64,000 nt of DNA, taken from assembly GCA_000466585.1 (NCBI GenBank), contig KE993502.1:14592-78591 (forward strand). Direction: 5' to 3'. Under the pieces are notes generated by a model, which did no database searches, was not told the DNA's origin, and worked only from the letters and a program-made list of their open reading frames with translations. Position numbers and translations under genes: made by a program. The DNA comes from Clostridiales bacterium oral taxon 876 str. F0540 (GTDB lineage Bacteria; Bacillota; Clostridia; Clostridiales; Clostridiaceae). Shown piece by piece: positions 43,704 to 51,299 of this stretch; position 1 is the first letter of the stretch, and every line of letters starts with the position of its first letter.

Positions 43704-44675
43704 CTATAAGTGACTTTTAATACTTTCGAAGGTTTCAAACAGCTTCCTGGTTTTTCCCATATTTATTATCTTCTCATATAAGTCAGGTGATTGTACTTTT
43801 ACAGCATTCATTTTATCAATGAAATTATCATATGGACCGGTAATTTCTTTGTACATATCGCACATAAGCTTATTTTTCCTTTGTATTATCCAATCAGTTT
43901 CTTTCGTTCTTGTGATTGGCTGTGCTGTTCTAGGCTTGTCATATTTTACTTGCACAGTATTTCCGTCTACTTTAATTTCATCTAACTTATATCCTGCCTT
44001 CTTCAAACCTTCAACAAAAGAATCACGCATTTCCTCATCTTTCAAGGTAATTTCTATATCCATTGATAATTCAGAAGGCTCTGCAAACTCGCCTAATTTA
44101 AACCCTGTTAGCCACCAATGTTTATCATTTCTTGTAAAAAACTCCTCATTACTCTTGTACAATCTAAAAGACATTTGAAGTAAATCTTCATCGTTTGCCG
44201 AATGATAAAAAGTACCATTAAATATATCCGGAATATTTAAGTCAGGGCCCGTTGTTGTATATACACCAATTTCACAGCCGCAGGTTAAATCATACTGTCC
44301 CTTCCAAAATTCAATAAGCCACCTTTTACCTCCATAATCAAAGTAAACAGGTTCACAATCAGCTATCATTCCGGTTGGCGCCGCCATTTCGTCATATAGT
44401 CTGCAGTACCCCATCTTTCTTTGCCATGCATTAAGTATAGAATAAAATATATCTTGTATTCTGTCGTAGGCGTATCCGGCAGATTCTATTATCTTGTCTA
44501 ATGATTCGTCGCCTGTCCCCTTTTTAGCTTTATTTTTAGTAAAATACTTTTTTATCGCTTCAGAGCCATTAGCTAACCAGTCAGGAGCATTTCGATATAA
44601 TTTATATAATATAGCACCTGTAACTATTAAAGGAACAGGATTTGATACATATATCACTCCAAAAATCGGTAACAT
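43704..44675 (-). CDS. DUF4474 domain protein
   Basis: A 323-residue protein. One N-terminal hydrophobic helix (SNPVPLIVTGAILYKLY) could anchor it. A long soluble part with the DUF4474 core follows (CEPVYFDYGGKRWLIEFWKGQYDLTCGCEIGVYTT and FKLGEFAEPSEL). The start is ATG 44673-44675 behind GGAGGGGGTATA; the upstream open frame is not used. The function of DUF4474 is unknown. No operon partner is close. Confidence 0.8.
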   Translation of the reverse strand: MLPIFGVIYVSNPVPLIVTGAILYKLYRNAPDWLANGSEAIKKYFTKNKAKKGTGDESLDKIIESAGYAYDRIQDIFYSILNAWQRKMGYCRLYDEMAAPTGMIADCEPVYFDYGGKRWLIEFWKGQYDLTCGCEIGVYTTTGPDLNIPDIFNGTFYHSANDEDLLQMSFRLYKSNEEFFTRNDKHWWLTGFKLGEFAEPSELSMDIEITLKDEEMRDSFVEGLKKAGYKLDEIKVDGNTVQVKYDKPRTAQPITRTKETDWIIQRKNKLMCDMYKEITGPYDNFIDKMNAVKVQSPDLYEKIINMGKTRKLFETFESIKSHL

Positions 44676-44896
44676 TATACCCCCTCCATTAATTATTTTT
44701 GTATATAATATTCCACATATCACAATTATGTTAATAAGCAAATGTACAAAAAATAAAAACAGCCGGCCTGTAATACTGCCAACTGCTTGCAAATAAGGGG
44801 GTTATTTGTTTATATTTATATATTAAACATTATTTATGAAATTACTATGTACATAATGAATACTATCTGTTAATTTCATTTTAATAAAGTGTTAAG

Positions 44897-45271
44897 TTAA
44901 AATTTAAATAGCTTTTTCCCTATAGTTTTTCCACTTTTGGAGCTTTCACAAATACTATAATAGAAAATTGATACAATAACAAATATTATAAACAACATGC
45001 TCATTTTCTGGGATACTCCATAGCCTGCTAACCCCAACAAGAAATCAAAAGCATAAAGCAGTATCACTGCTATCACTCCTACTGAAGCATTATCTATTAT
45101 AGCTGCACAAAAACTTTTTATAAAAGATACTCCGGTTTTGCTACTATCATTTTTACTTTCTTCCGTACTCTCTTCTATACTCTCTAATTCATTGTCATTT
45201 GCTTCAATTGATTCTTCATTGACTTCCTCTTCTTCTAAGATATCCTTTTCTTCAATATTATTATCAGTCAT
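44897..45271 (-). CDS. Short RDD-family membrane protein
   Basis: A 124-residue protein. A strongly acidic N-terminus (about 40 residues, many Glu) is followed by two membrane helices (about 57-79 and 88-107). The tail SGKTIGKKLFKF is typical of RDD proteins. RDD proteins usually have three helices and about 150 or more residues, so this one is a short form. The start ATG follows AGGAGGATAAAA. The transported substrate, if any, is unknown. Confidence 0.75.
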   Translation of the reverse strand: MTDNNIEEKDILEEEEVNEESIEANDNELESIEESTEESKNDSSKTGVSFIKSFCAAIIDNASVGVIAVILLYAFDFLLGLAGYGVSQKMSMLFIIFVIVSIFYYSICESSKSGKTIGKKLFKF

Positions 45272-45413
45272 TTTTATCCTCCTGTTTCCTATGTAAAATT
45301 TTAATATTATAATACTTATTATGCATTACTATATAGTTTGTGTAAATAGCAAAAACATCTTTATGTACCTCATTTTACTGTTTTATAGCCATATATATTT
45401 GCAAGTCTACTGT

Positions 45414-46376
45414 TTATGAACAATATAAACGCAATCTTTCTTTCAAAACTTCTAAGACTTCTTCTGGCACTTCTCTCAATTTGATATCATTACCTAAAAA
45501 AAGCATCCAATTTATTATTTCATTAACTTCTTCGAACTTACTAACATTGATAAAAGCCTTAAGAACAGCTGTGGTTTGGTAAGGATTCGTATATGAAATT
45601 GATACCTTTAAAGGATGGTATTTTTTGAACTGAGCAATAGCTTTGGGGCCAAGATCAATTATAAAATTAATTATTTGTTCCTGCTTGCTTAACCTTTCTA
45701 AAATCTTTTTCTTGCTTAGTCTTTTTTTATCTTCATAAGGTTTTACATCGTTTATATGATCTACAGCAAAAATCTGCTTCTTTTCCTCATTTAAATCAAA
45801 GCCTTCAATGAGCCAAAGACCTTTTTCATTATAGAGATGCAAAAGATAAATTTGATAAGACTTTATTCCATCCTCTTCTTTGATTTCAATTAATAAATAG
45901 CTATCTGAAAGAAGGACTTGGATGAGTTTTTCAAGCATTGGATGAGGCAAGTCTGAAAGATCAAGTAAGTCGGGATTGTAGGGGTTAGTTCCTTCAAAGA
46001 GTAAAATTTGATTTAAGAGAACAAGATCATCCTGCTGGCTTTCTGAAATAAGACCTAATAATTTTTCAGCTAGTGACTGACGACTCTTTAGATATGGAAG
46101 CTGCTGATTTCTTGTGGCCATAAAAGCAATAAAAAGAGCTTTAACCTCATTATCTGTAAATCGAACAACAGGCAAAACAGAGTTTTGCATGACAGAATAT
46201 CCTCCGTCCCTTCCAACTTCAGCCACAAGCGGCATCCCCATGGCCTCAATCTCTCTTATATCTCTTACTGCTGTGGATCGTGAAATGTTAAATTCCTGCA
46301 TTATTTCAGAAACTGTAAAGTGTGCGCGGTTGTTAATATACCTCATGATTGTATTAATCCGTTCAACTTTTTTCAT
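45414..46376 (-). CDS. HTH-WYL transcriptional regulator (YafY type)
   Basis: A 320-residue regulator. The N-terminal winged helix (RINTIMRYINNRAHFTVSEIMQEFNISRSTAVRDIREIEAMGMPLVAEVGRDGGY) is followed by a WYL-type ligand domain (about 140-225) and a C-terminal WCX-like extension. YafY-type regulators respond to small ligands or nucleic acids. It diverges from the GyrI-like gene at 46486 with a gap of about 110 bp, so it probably controls that gene and itself. Confidence 0.87.
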   Translation of the reverse strand: MKKVERINTIMRYINNRAHFTVSEIMQEFNISRSTAVRDIREIEAMGMPLVAEVGRDGGYSVMQNSVLPVVRFTDNEVKALFIAFMATRNQQLPYLKSRQSLAEKLLGLISESQQDDLVLLNQILLFEGTNPYNPDLLDLSDLPHPMLEKLIQVLLSDSYLLIEIKEEDGIKSYQIYLLHLYNEKGLWLIEGFDLNEEKKQIFAVDHINDVKPYEDKKRLSKKKILERLSKQEQIINFIIDLGPKAIAQFKKYHPLKVSISYTNPYQTTAVLKAFINVSKFEEVNEIINWMLFLGNDIKLREVPEEVLEVLKERLRLYCS

Positions 46377-46485
46377 AGGTCCTCCTAAACAGTATCATTA
46401 TTTGACATGATTTATGGGTATTATAAACCTATCAAGTGAAAACAACAAGTCATTAGAATAATTTTAAAAAAAGGAAGGTTTATGT

Positions 46486-46965
46486 ATGTTAGATTATACT
46501 ATAGAAGAAAAAGACAGCTTCACCGTTATAGGTTTTGGAACTGAGCTTAATAGTAATTATACAGACTTTGCTGGGCTAAACAAGGAGAAGTCAGACTTTT
46601 GGCAGGCAATCAGCCAAGATGGAAGACTTGACACTTTAAGATCCATAGCTATAAATGACTACATTTTTGCCGTGAACGAAGCAGTAAATAACAAGCTTAT
46701 GTATTATGCCGGAGTCATGACAAAGTTACCAGCACCAGAAGAAGCCAGGGTTATTCAATTTCCAAAGGGTAAATACCTGGTTGTTAAAGGTGAAGGAACT
46801 ACGTCTGATGAATTAAATACTAAGCTTACTGGTATCGCCTTTGGTCAAGTCTTACCGGAAGCAAAGAATTTCGCCTATGTTGGCGGCCCAAATACAATGG
46901 TTGACATAGAGCATCGGAACGACTTAATTTACGGCGAAATGTGGATTCCTGTTACTAGTAAATAA
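46486..46965 (+). CDS. GyrI-like small-molecule-binding protein
   Basis: A 159-residue protein matching the stand-alone GyrI-like/AraC effector-binding domain (DYTIEEKDSFTVIGFGTEL at the start; a central YYAGVMTKLPAPEEARVIQFPKGKYLVVKGEG; C-terminal DIEHRNDLIYGEMWIPV). Such domains bind drug-like or other small molecules. The ribosome site AAGGAAGG precedes ATG 46486. It is divergent from the WYL regulator and precedes an unknown gene 100 nt downstream. Confidence 0.85.
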   Translation: MLDYTIEEKDSFTVIGFGTELNSNYTDFAGLNKEKSDFWQAISQDGRLDTLRSIAINDYIFAVNEAVNNKLMYYAGVMTKLPAPEEARVIQFPKGKYLVVKGEGTTSDELNTKLTGIAFGQVLPEAKNFAYVGGPNTMVDIEHRNDLIYGEMWIPVTSK

Positions 46966-47068
46966 AAATACAAAAGTAGTTATAGTGTTTAATGAACTAA
47001 ACATGTAATTAAAAAGCGGAATGAGTTGGATTTACTATTTGGCATTCCGACTAAGGGGAGGAATTGAA

Positions 47069-47533
47069 ATGTCTTATATCGTTGATTTTAAAAATGTATC
47101 TACAGTCGGTTTAGAGTCATCTCCTGTAGCAGAGGCTCTTGCTGGTTTACGTGCTAATGAAGCCCGTTACTATATGAACAAATACAAGCATGAATTTATA
47201 GTTGTACCTGCTAGTGAAAGCCAGGATACAATTAATTATGTAAACCAAATTCTGAAAAAAGAACGTAATATTGAGTTTGCGGCTAAACCCTTAGAAACAT
47301 CTAGTTTTCAAGTAGAGAACATCAAAATTGCCTACGTCTTTTACGAGGATGGTCTCGCGCTTAACGTTATGTATACTGTTGATGATCCCAAAAAAAGAGC
47401 AGTTGGTCTTAAGCTTTCTGAGGGCATGGATATACCAAAGGAACTAGAAGATAAGTTTAAATTTGCTAGGCAGAAGTCTAAACTAGCCGGGACAATCAGA
47501 GGTTCGTTTTTTATAATTAAAGGCGAATATTAA
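47069..47533 (+). CDS. Conserved-looking protein, function unknown
   Basis: A 154-residue soluble protein beginning MSYIVDFKNVSTVGLESSPV and ending TIRGSFFIIKGEY. No motif recognised. Mixed alpha/beta pattern; the middle (IKIAYVFYEDGLALNVMYTVDDPKKRAVGLKLSEGMDIPKEL) looks like strands. The start is ATG 47069-47071 behind GGGGAGGAATTGAA; an upstream in-frame ATG lacks a ribosome site. It follows the GyrI-like gene on the same strand and may be its partner. Confidence 0.65.
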   Translation: MSYIVDFKNVSTVGLESSPVAEALAGLRANEARYYMNKYKHEFIVVPASESQDTINYVNQILKKERNIEFAAKPLETSSFQVENIKIAYVFYEDGLALNVMYTVDDPKKRAVGLKLSEGMDIPKELEDKFKFARQKSKLAGTIRGSFFIIKGEY

Positions 47534-48003
47534 AGTAACCAAGAGTACAAGATGAAAGAATCCCTTAAGGATTAATTTACTTTCGAAATTTATTGAGATG
47601 CGTGAACTTAATATACACTGCAAATGATTTAAGATTAGGCACATCTACTATCCCATGCATAACAAGTATCTTTCTTAGAAATTATGATATAGATTTTGAA
47701 ATATTTTAATATTTATATAGTTAACTTCTTTTATTTTTATCTATTTATCAAGAAATCTAGTTAAATAGCTGATACAGTAATTCTATTTGTATGACTTGGT
47801 TCAGTCACTTTCTTATAAAATTATGTACGGTAAAAGGGTAGAGCTCTTCAGCTTCCACCCTTTTTATTTATTTAAGTTATTTAATTTTACAATGTTTTCT
47901 ATGTGTGTTGTAATAGAAAAACGGTACAAATTTGCATTGAAATTGTCTTTTGAGAAGATGCCCCACCCAATTAGTGAGTAACTACACTTAGTATTAAGAT
48001 TTT
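47534..48003. other. Gap with no clear gene
   Basis: About 470 bp of AT-rich DNA. A plus-strand intrinsic terminator-like hairpin is at 47831-47866. A short start-less frame near 47580-47709 (ending RNYDIDFEIF) could be a gene remnant; I cannot identify it. A 64-codon frame at 47787 overlaps the terminator and is not convincing. Confidence 0.5.
47831..47866 (+). terminator. Terminator-like hairpin
   Basis: AAAAGGGT-agAGCT-cttc-AGCTtcc-ACCCTTTTT. It lies 300 bp downstream of the nearest plus-strand gene and is convergent with the ABC permease gene. Confidence 0.6.
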
Positions 48004-48768
48004 TTATAACTTTTTATAGCTCTTCATAGCAAAGATATAAGCAACAACTGTTATTGCTATACACCATCCAAGGGCAACCCAGATATTATTTCCTACCGCC
48101 TTGTTTGCTACTAAATTACGAATAGCTTCTACGATAGGAGTTACAGGTTGATTTTCTGCAAAGGCACGTACTACTTTTGGCATAGTAGCTGTTGGTACAA
48201 AGGCAGAACTTATAAAGGGTAAGAAGATTATTGGGTAAGAGAATGCCCCTGCACCATCCGGTGTTTTAGCAGCAAGCCCCGCAATTACTGCAATCCAAGT
48301 CAAAGCAAGTGTAAATATCCCAAGAATTCCAAATACCGCAAGCCACTCTAAGATTCCTGCTGAAGAACGAAAACCAATTAATAATGCTACAAGTATAATT
48401 ACTACTACAGAGATTCCATTTGAAATTAATGAAGTTAATACATGTCCCCATAATACTGTAGAACGAGCGATAGGCATTGAGTGAAAACGCTCAAAGATAC
48501 CGCGTGATTTATCTATAAACAAACGGTAAGCTACATAGGCAATACCGCTTCCAATTGCCATTAACAATATACCCGGTAATAGGTAATTAACATAGTTTCC
48601 TGTACCTGTTTGGATTGCACCACCAAATACATAAACGAATAATAACATCATTGCAATTGGTGTAATGCAAACTGTAATAATTGTATCCATACTTCTGGAA
48701 ATATGACGCATAGAACGCCCAAACATAACACCCATATCTTTTAAAAAATATTTATTTGTAGATTCCAT
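48004..48768 (-). CDS. ABC-2 type transporter permease
   Basis: A 254-residue membrane protein with six hydrophobic segments. It starts FLKDMGVMFGRSMRHISRSMDTIITVCITPIAM, typical of DrrB/YhgE-type ABC-2 permeases, and ends IAITVVAYIFAMKSYKKL. It works with the ATPase encoded immediately upstream (stop and start separated by 0 nt) to form an exporter, often for drugs or lipids. It is regulated with the PadR operon by inference. Confidence 0.9.
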   Translation of the reverse strand: MESTNKYFLKDMGVMFGRSMRHISRSMDTIITVCITPIAMMLLFVYVFGGAIQTGTGNYVNYLLPGILLMAIGSGIAYVAYRLFIDKSRGIFERFHSMPIARSTVLWGHVLTSLISNGISVVVIILVALLIGFRSSAGILEWLAVFGILGIFTLALTWIAVIAGLAAKTPDGAGAFSYPIIFLPFISSAFVPTATMPKVVRAFAENQPVTPIVEAIRNLVANKAVGNNIWVALGWCIAITVVAYIFAMKSYKKL

Positions 48769-49530
48769 CTATTTCTCCCCCTTTTTACCTATGATTGTCA
48801 GGAATATTTCTTCTAATGTAGGTTGTTTTTCAACATATTCAACTTTTGCAGGCGGGAATAACTTTTTCAACCCTTCTAGTGTATCTAAAGCAATGATTTT
48901 TCCACCATGAAGAATAGCGATTTTATCTGCAAGCTGTTCTGCTTCTTCTAAATATTGAGTGGTTAAGAATACTGTAGTTCCTGAAGCTGATAACTCTTTT
49001 ACTATTTTCCAAACTTCTAAACGTGCTTCCGGGTCAAGACCTGTGGTTGGCTCATCTAGAAAGATAATCTTTGGATTTCCAACAAGGCTCATTGCTATAT
49101 CAATTCTTCTTTTCATGCCTCCTGAGTAGGTAGCTACTCTGCGGTCCGCAGCTTCTGTCATGCCAAAACGATTAATTAACTCATCAGCAACTTCTTTTGG
49201 ATTTTTAAGATGTCTAAGTTTTGCTATCATATGAAGATTTTCACGTCCGGTCAAAATTTCATCAATAGCAGCAAACTGTCCCGTAAGACTTATAGAATCT
49301 CTAATGCCTCTTGGATTTTTTTTAATATCAAAGCCATTGATCACAATACTTCCTTCATCTGCTTTAAGTAAAGTAGCCATGATTCTAATCATTGTTGTTT
49401 TTCCAGCTCCATTAGAACCTAGTAATGCAAAAATACCTCCCTGCACTACTTCAAAATCTACTCCTTTAAGCACTTCTACATTTTTGTAGGCTTTCTTTAC
49501 TCCTTTAATTTGAATTATATTATTTTTCAT
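48769..49530 (-). CDS. ABC exporter ATP-binding protein (DrrA type)
   Basis: A 253-residue ATPase: Walker A GSNGAGKTT, Q-loop region (SLTGQFAAIDEILTGREN), signature YSGGMKRR, Walker B IIFLDEPTTGLDP, and a switch histidine replaced by TTQYLEEAEQLA. This layout is the DrrA/daunorubicin-type drug exporter ATPase. The start follows AAAAGGAGGAAGAAA; that ribosome site is the 3' flank of repeat unit C2. It forms a transporter with the permease gene downstream. Confidence 0.92.
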   Translation of the reverse strand: MKNNIIQIKGVKKAYKNVEVLKGVDFEVVQGGIFALLGSNGAGKTTMIRIMATLLKADEGSIVINGFDIKKNPRGIRDSISLTGQFAAIDEILTGRENLHMIAKLRHLKNPKEVADELINRFGMTEAADRRVATYSGGMKRRIDIAMSLVGNPKIIFLDEPTTGLDPEARLEVWKIVKELSASGTTVFLTTQYLEEAEQLADKIAILHGGKIIALDTLEGLKKLFPPAKVEYVEKQPTLEEIFLTIIGKKGEK

Positions 49531-49545
49531 TTTCTTCCTCCTTTT

Positions 49546-49704
49546 AGTCGAAACTCAGTGAAAATTTACCCACTCGCTCCGCTCATAATTTACCCGTTAA
49601 AGTCCATTTAGGACTTTAACCCCCTTTTAGTCGAAAACACTGAGTAATTAAAGACTCTCGCTTCCACTCGAAAATTGCTCGTCAAAGGTCATTTAGACCT
49701 TTGA
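49546..49704 (-). repeat. Shine-Dalgarno-flanked hairpin repeat, tandem units C1 and C2
   Basis: Two units of the family found at fliW/csrA: C1 at 49629-49704 and C2 at 49546-49619, period 83 bp. Each begins TCAAAGGTC or TTAAAGTCC with a TAAAT loop and its complement, holds a second hairpin, and ends TTTCGACT. Flanks on the minus strand read TATAGGAGG, AAAAGGGGG and AAAAGGAGG. The last is the ribosome site of the ABC ATPase gene. The tandem shows that flank and unit repeat together. Confidence 0.85.
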
Positions 49705-49772
49705 CCTCCTATAAAATTTGATAACCATACTCAACACAGCCCCCAATACTTCATGCAGCATGAGCATTTTCA

Positions 49773-49818
49773 TAAAAAAAGAGCCGACAACTGTGATTAC
49801 ACTCACGGTTATCGGCTC
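49773..49818 (-). terminator. Terminator overlapping KTR gene end
   Basis: Minus-strand GAGCCGATAACCGTGAGTG and CACAGTTGTCGGCTC arms with a short loop, then TTTTTTTATG. The 5' arm contains the last codons (Ser-Arg) and TAA stop of the KTR gene. Confidence 0.85.
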
Positions 49819-49997
49819 TGCGTCATAGCGTCTGGCTCTTTGATAACTGATATATTCATTTGTTTTACATTTATTATGGTTTCCTGCTTACACTTTGGAC
49901 AAAATAGCGGGAAGTTTTCAAGTATCGTATCACCGCCTATCTTGACCTTTGTTTTGCTTCTGCAGACCGGACATAATATCCACTCGTATTTATCCAC
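49809..49997 (-). CDS. Cysteine-rich KTR protein
   Basis: A 62-residue protein with two CPxC pairs (ILCPVCRSKTKVKI and LFCPKCKQETIINV), which would bind one zinc, and the typical end KEPDAMTQSR. This matches the small cysteine-rich KTR family often carried on Tn916-like and resistance elements. The start is GTG 49995-49997 behind GGAAGGGGATAGTAGG. It sits between the DUF1048 genes and the ABC exporter, where it is not part of the usual operon. Its function is unknown; the terminator covering its end may control readthrough into the exporter. Confidence 0.85.
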   Translation of the reverse strand: MDKYEWILCPVCRSKTKVKIGGDTILENFPLFCPKCKQETIINVKQMNISVIKEPDAMTQSR

Positions 49998-50021
49998 CCT
50001 ACTATCCCCTTCCTTGATGCT

Positions 50022-50372
50022 CTACTTTATTTTATTCGTAACCTTTTTCATAGCCTTATTAACTTCTTGGTTAGCAGATTCTTGATAGATGTCAGCGTAA
50101 GTTTTTGAATCTTTTATTAAATCGTCGCAGAAAGCCGCTACATCGCTGCCTGTAACTTCTAGCACGTCTTTTCCTAAGGCCGCTCCTTCTTCAAAAAGAT
50201 CAACAATCCCAGAGAGTAAGCCTATGTCATCGGTTAATTCAACTGGTCCAACCTTAAAGAGATATTTTTGAATCTCTTTATAAACAATCTGATAGTCCTT
50301 AGGGAGCTCTTTTACACGCGCCATGTGCGCTCTCCACTCTTTTTTGCCTTCTATTATATATTGAATTCTCAT
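50022..50372 (-). CDS. DUF1048 protein (copy 1)
   Basis: A 116-residue helical protein of the DUF1048 family (KEWRAHMARVKELPKDYQIVYKEIQKYLFKVGPV, then LLSGIVDLFEEGAALGKDVLEVTGSDVAAFCDDLI). DUF1048 genes are commonly found between a padR gene and ABC-2 transporter genes. It shares the family core (LPxDYQ, GKDVLEV, FCD) with the neighbouring gene at 50383, so the two are old duplicates. The function is unknown. Confidence 0.87.
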   Translation of the reverse strand: MRIQYIIEGKKEWRAHMARVKELPKDYQIVYKEIQKYLFKVGPVELTDDIGLLSGIVDLFEEGAALGKDVLEVTGSDVAAFCDDLIKDSKTYADIYQESANQEVNKAMKKVTNKIK

Positions 50373-50382
50373 TTTCTACCTC

Positions 50383-50730
50383 CTATTTACCTAATTTCCT
50401 TGCTATACTATTGTTTAGCTGCTTGCGCCACTTGTCGCGATAAGAATTTGTGCCTTCTTCTCCCACAAGCGCTGAACAAAATCCTTTGATATCATCCCCT
50501 AGGACCTCTTGGATATCCTGGCCGTCAGCCGCCGTTTCTTCTAAAAGGCCAAGCACACCGTCAAGAATTGGCATTAGGTTGCGGCCGGTTAAATCTGAGT
50601 GCGGCCAAAGATTTTCTTTAATTTTTTCCCAAGCTTCTTGATAATCAGCAGGCAGCTTTTTGGCACGTAATTCAAAAGCTTTCATTTCTTTAGTCATGTC
50701 ACTTCCGGTGATTCTTTCCCAAAAATTCAT
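50383..50730 (-). CDS. DUF1048 protein (copy 2)
   Basis: A 115-residue DUF1048 protein (KAFELRAKKLPADYQEAWEKIKENLW, GVLGLLEETAADGQDIQEVLGDDIKGFCSALV). It overlaps the padR stop by one base (TAATG), indicating coupled translation, and lies 10 nt upstream of copy 1. The pair differ at most positions apart from the core motif. Confidence 0.87.
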   Translation of the reverse strand: MNFWERITGSDMTKEMKAFELRAKKLPADYQEAWEKIKENLWPHSDLTGRNLMPILDGVLGLLEETAADGQDIQEVLGDDIKGFCSALVGEEGTNSYRDKWRKQLNNSIARKLGK

Positions 50731-51062
50731 TATTTCTTCTCCTTTAACTCATTTATTTTTGATGAAACGAACTCCCATCTTTCCCAAAACTTCCGCAGTT
50801 CCTCACGCCCCGCATTGTTGAGTTTAAAGAACTTTCGTGGCGGTCCCATGTCAGATGGCTTTTTAGTAATTTCCACAAGCTTGTTTTTCTCAAGCCTAAC
50901 CAGTATAGTATATACTGTCCCATCTACAACGTCCGAAAAACCAAGGACATTCAGACGCCGCGTAATTTCATATCCGTATATTTCCTCGTGGCTGATAATT
51001 TCAAGGACACAGCCTTCTAATACACCCTTTAACATTTCAGTGATATTTTCCAATTTAATCAC
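50730..51062 (-). CDS. PadR-family transcriptional regulator
   Basis: A 110-residue winged-helix repressor: LEGCVLEIISHEEIYGYEITRRL, DVVDGTVYTILVRLEKNKLVEI, GPPRKFFKLNNAGREELRKFWERW. PadR proteins repress drug-exporter operons and are released by ligand. It heads the operon padR-DUF1048-DUF1048-KTR-ABC, so the exporter is the probable target. A 12-bp perfect palindrome lies about 45 bp upstream (51107-51118). Confidence 0.92.
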   Translation of the reverse strand: MIKLENITEMLKGVLEGCVLEIISHEEIYGYEITRRLNVLGFSDVVDGTVYTILVRLEKNKLVEITKKPSDMGPPRKFFKLNNAGREELRKFWERWEFVSSKINELKEKK

Positions 51063-51106
51063 CTCTTCACTATTTAGTATTACTGATATTCTGTATTACT
51101 TACTAC

Positions 51107-51118
51107 TACTATATAGTA
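51107..51118. promoter_or_regulatory. Possible PadR operator
   Basis: TACTATATAGTA, a perfect palindrome inside the padR promoter region, with related half-sites (AGTATTAC, GTATTACT) next to it. PadR regulators bind short AT-rich palindromes near their own promoters. Assignment is by position. Confidence 0.4.
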
Positions 51119-51299
51119 TCACTAAGTAGCAAAGCAGTCAATATACTTTTTTATATTTACCGTAAAATTTAAAATAATACTAAAGACGATAATAAGTATT
51201 TTTATACTAATTTTGGGTAAATATAAACTTGTAAAAAATATAATGAGTGAATAGCTGTACCTTCAATGATTTTATTCTTATGCAAGAGAGGTTACAAAT

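Noticed and set aside
47787..47981. 64-codon plus-strand reading frame
   Set aside because: No ribosome site, overlaps a terminator-like hairpin, and the sequence is Phe/Leu-rich as expected from AT-rich noncoding DNA.
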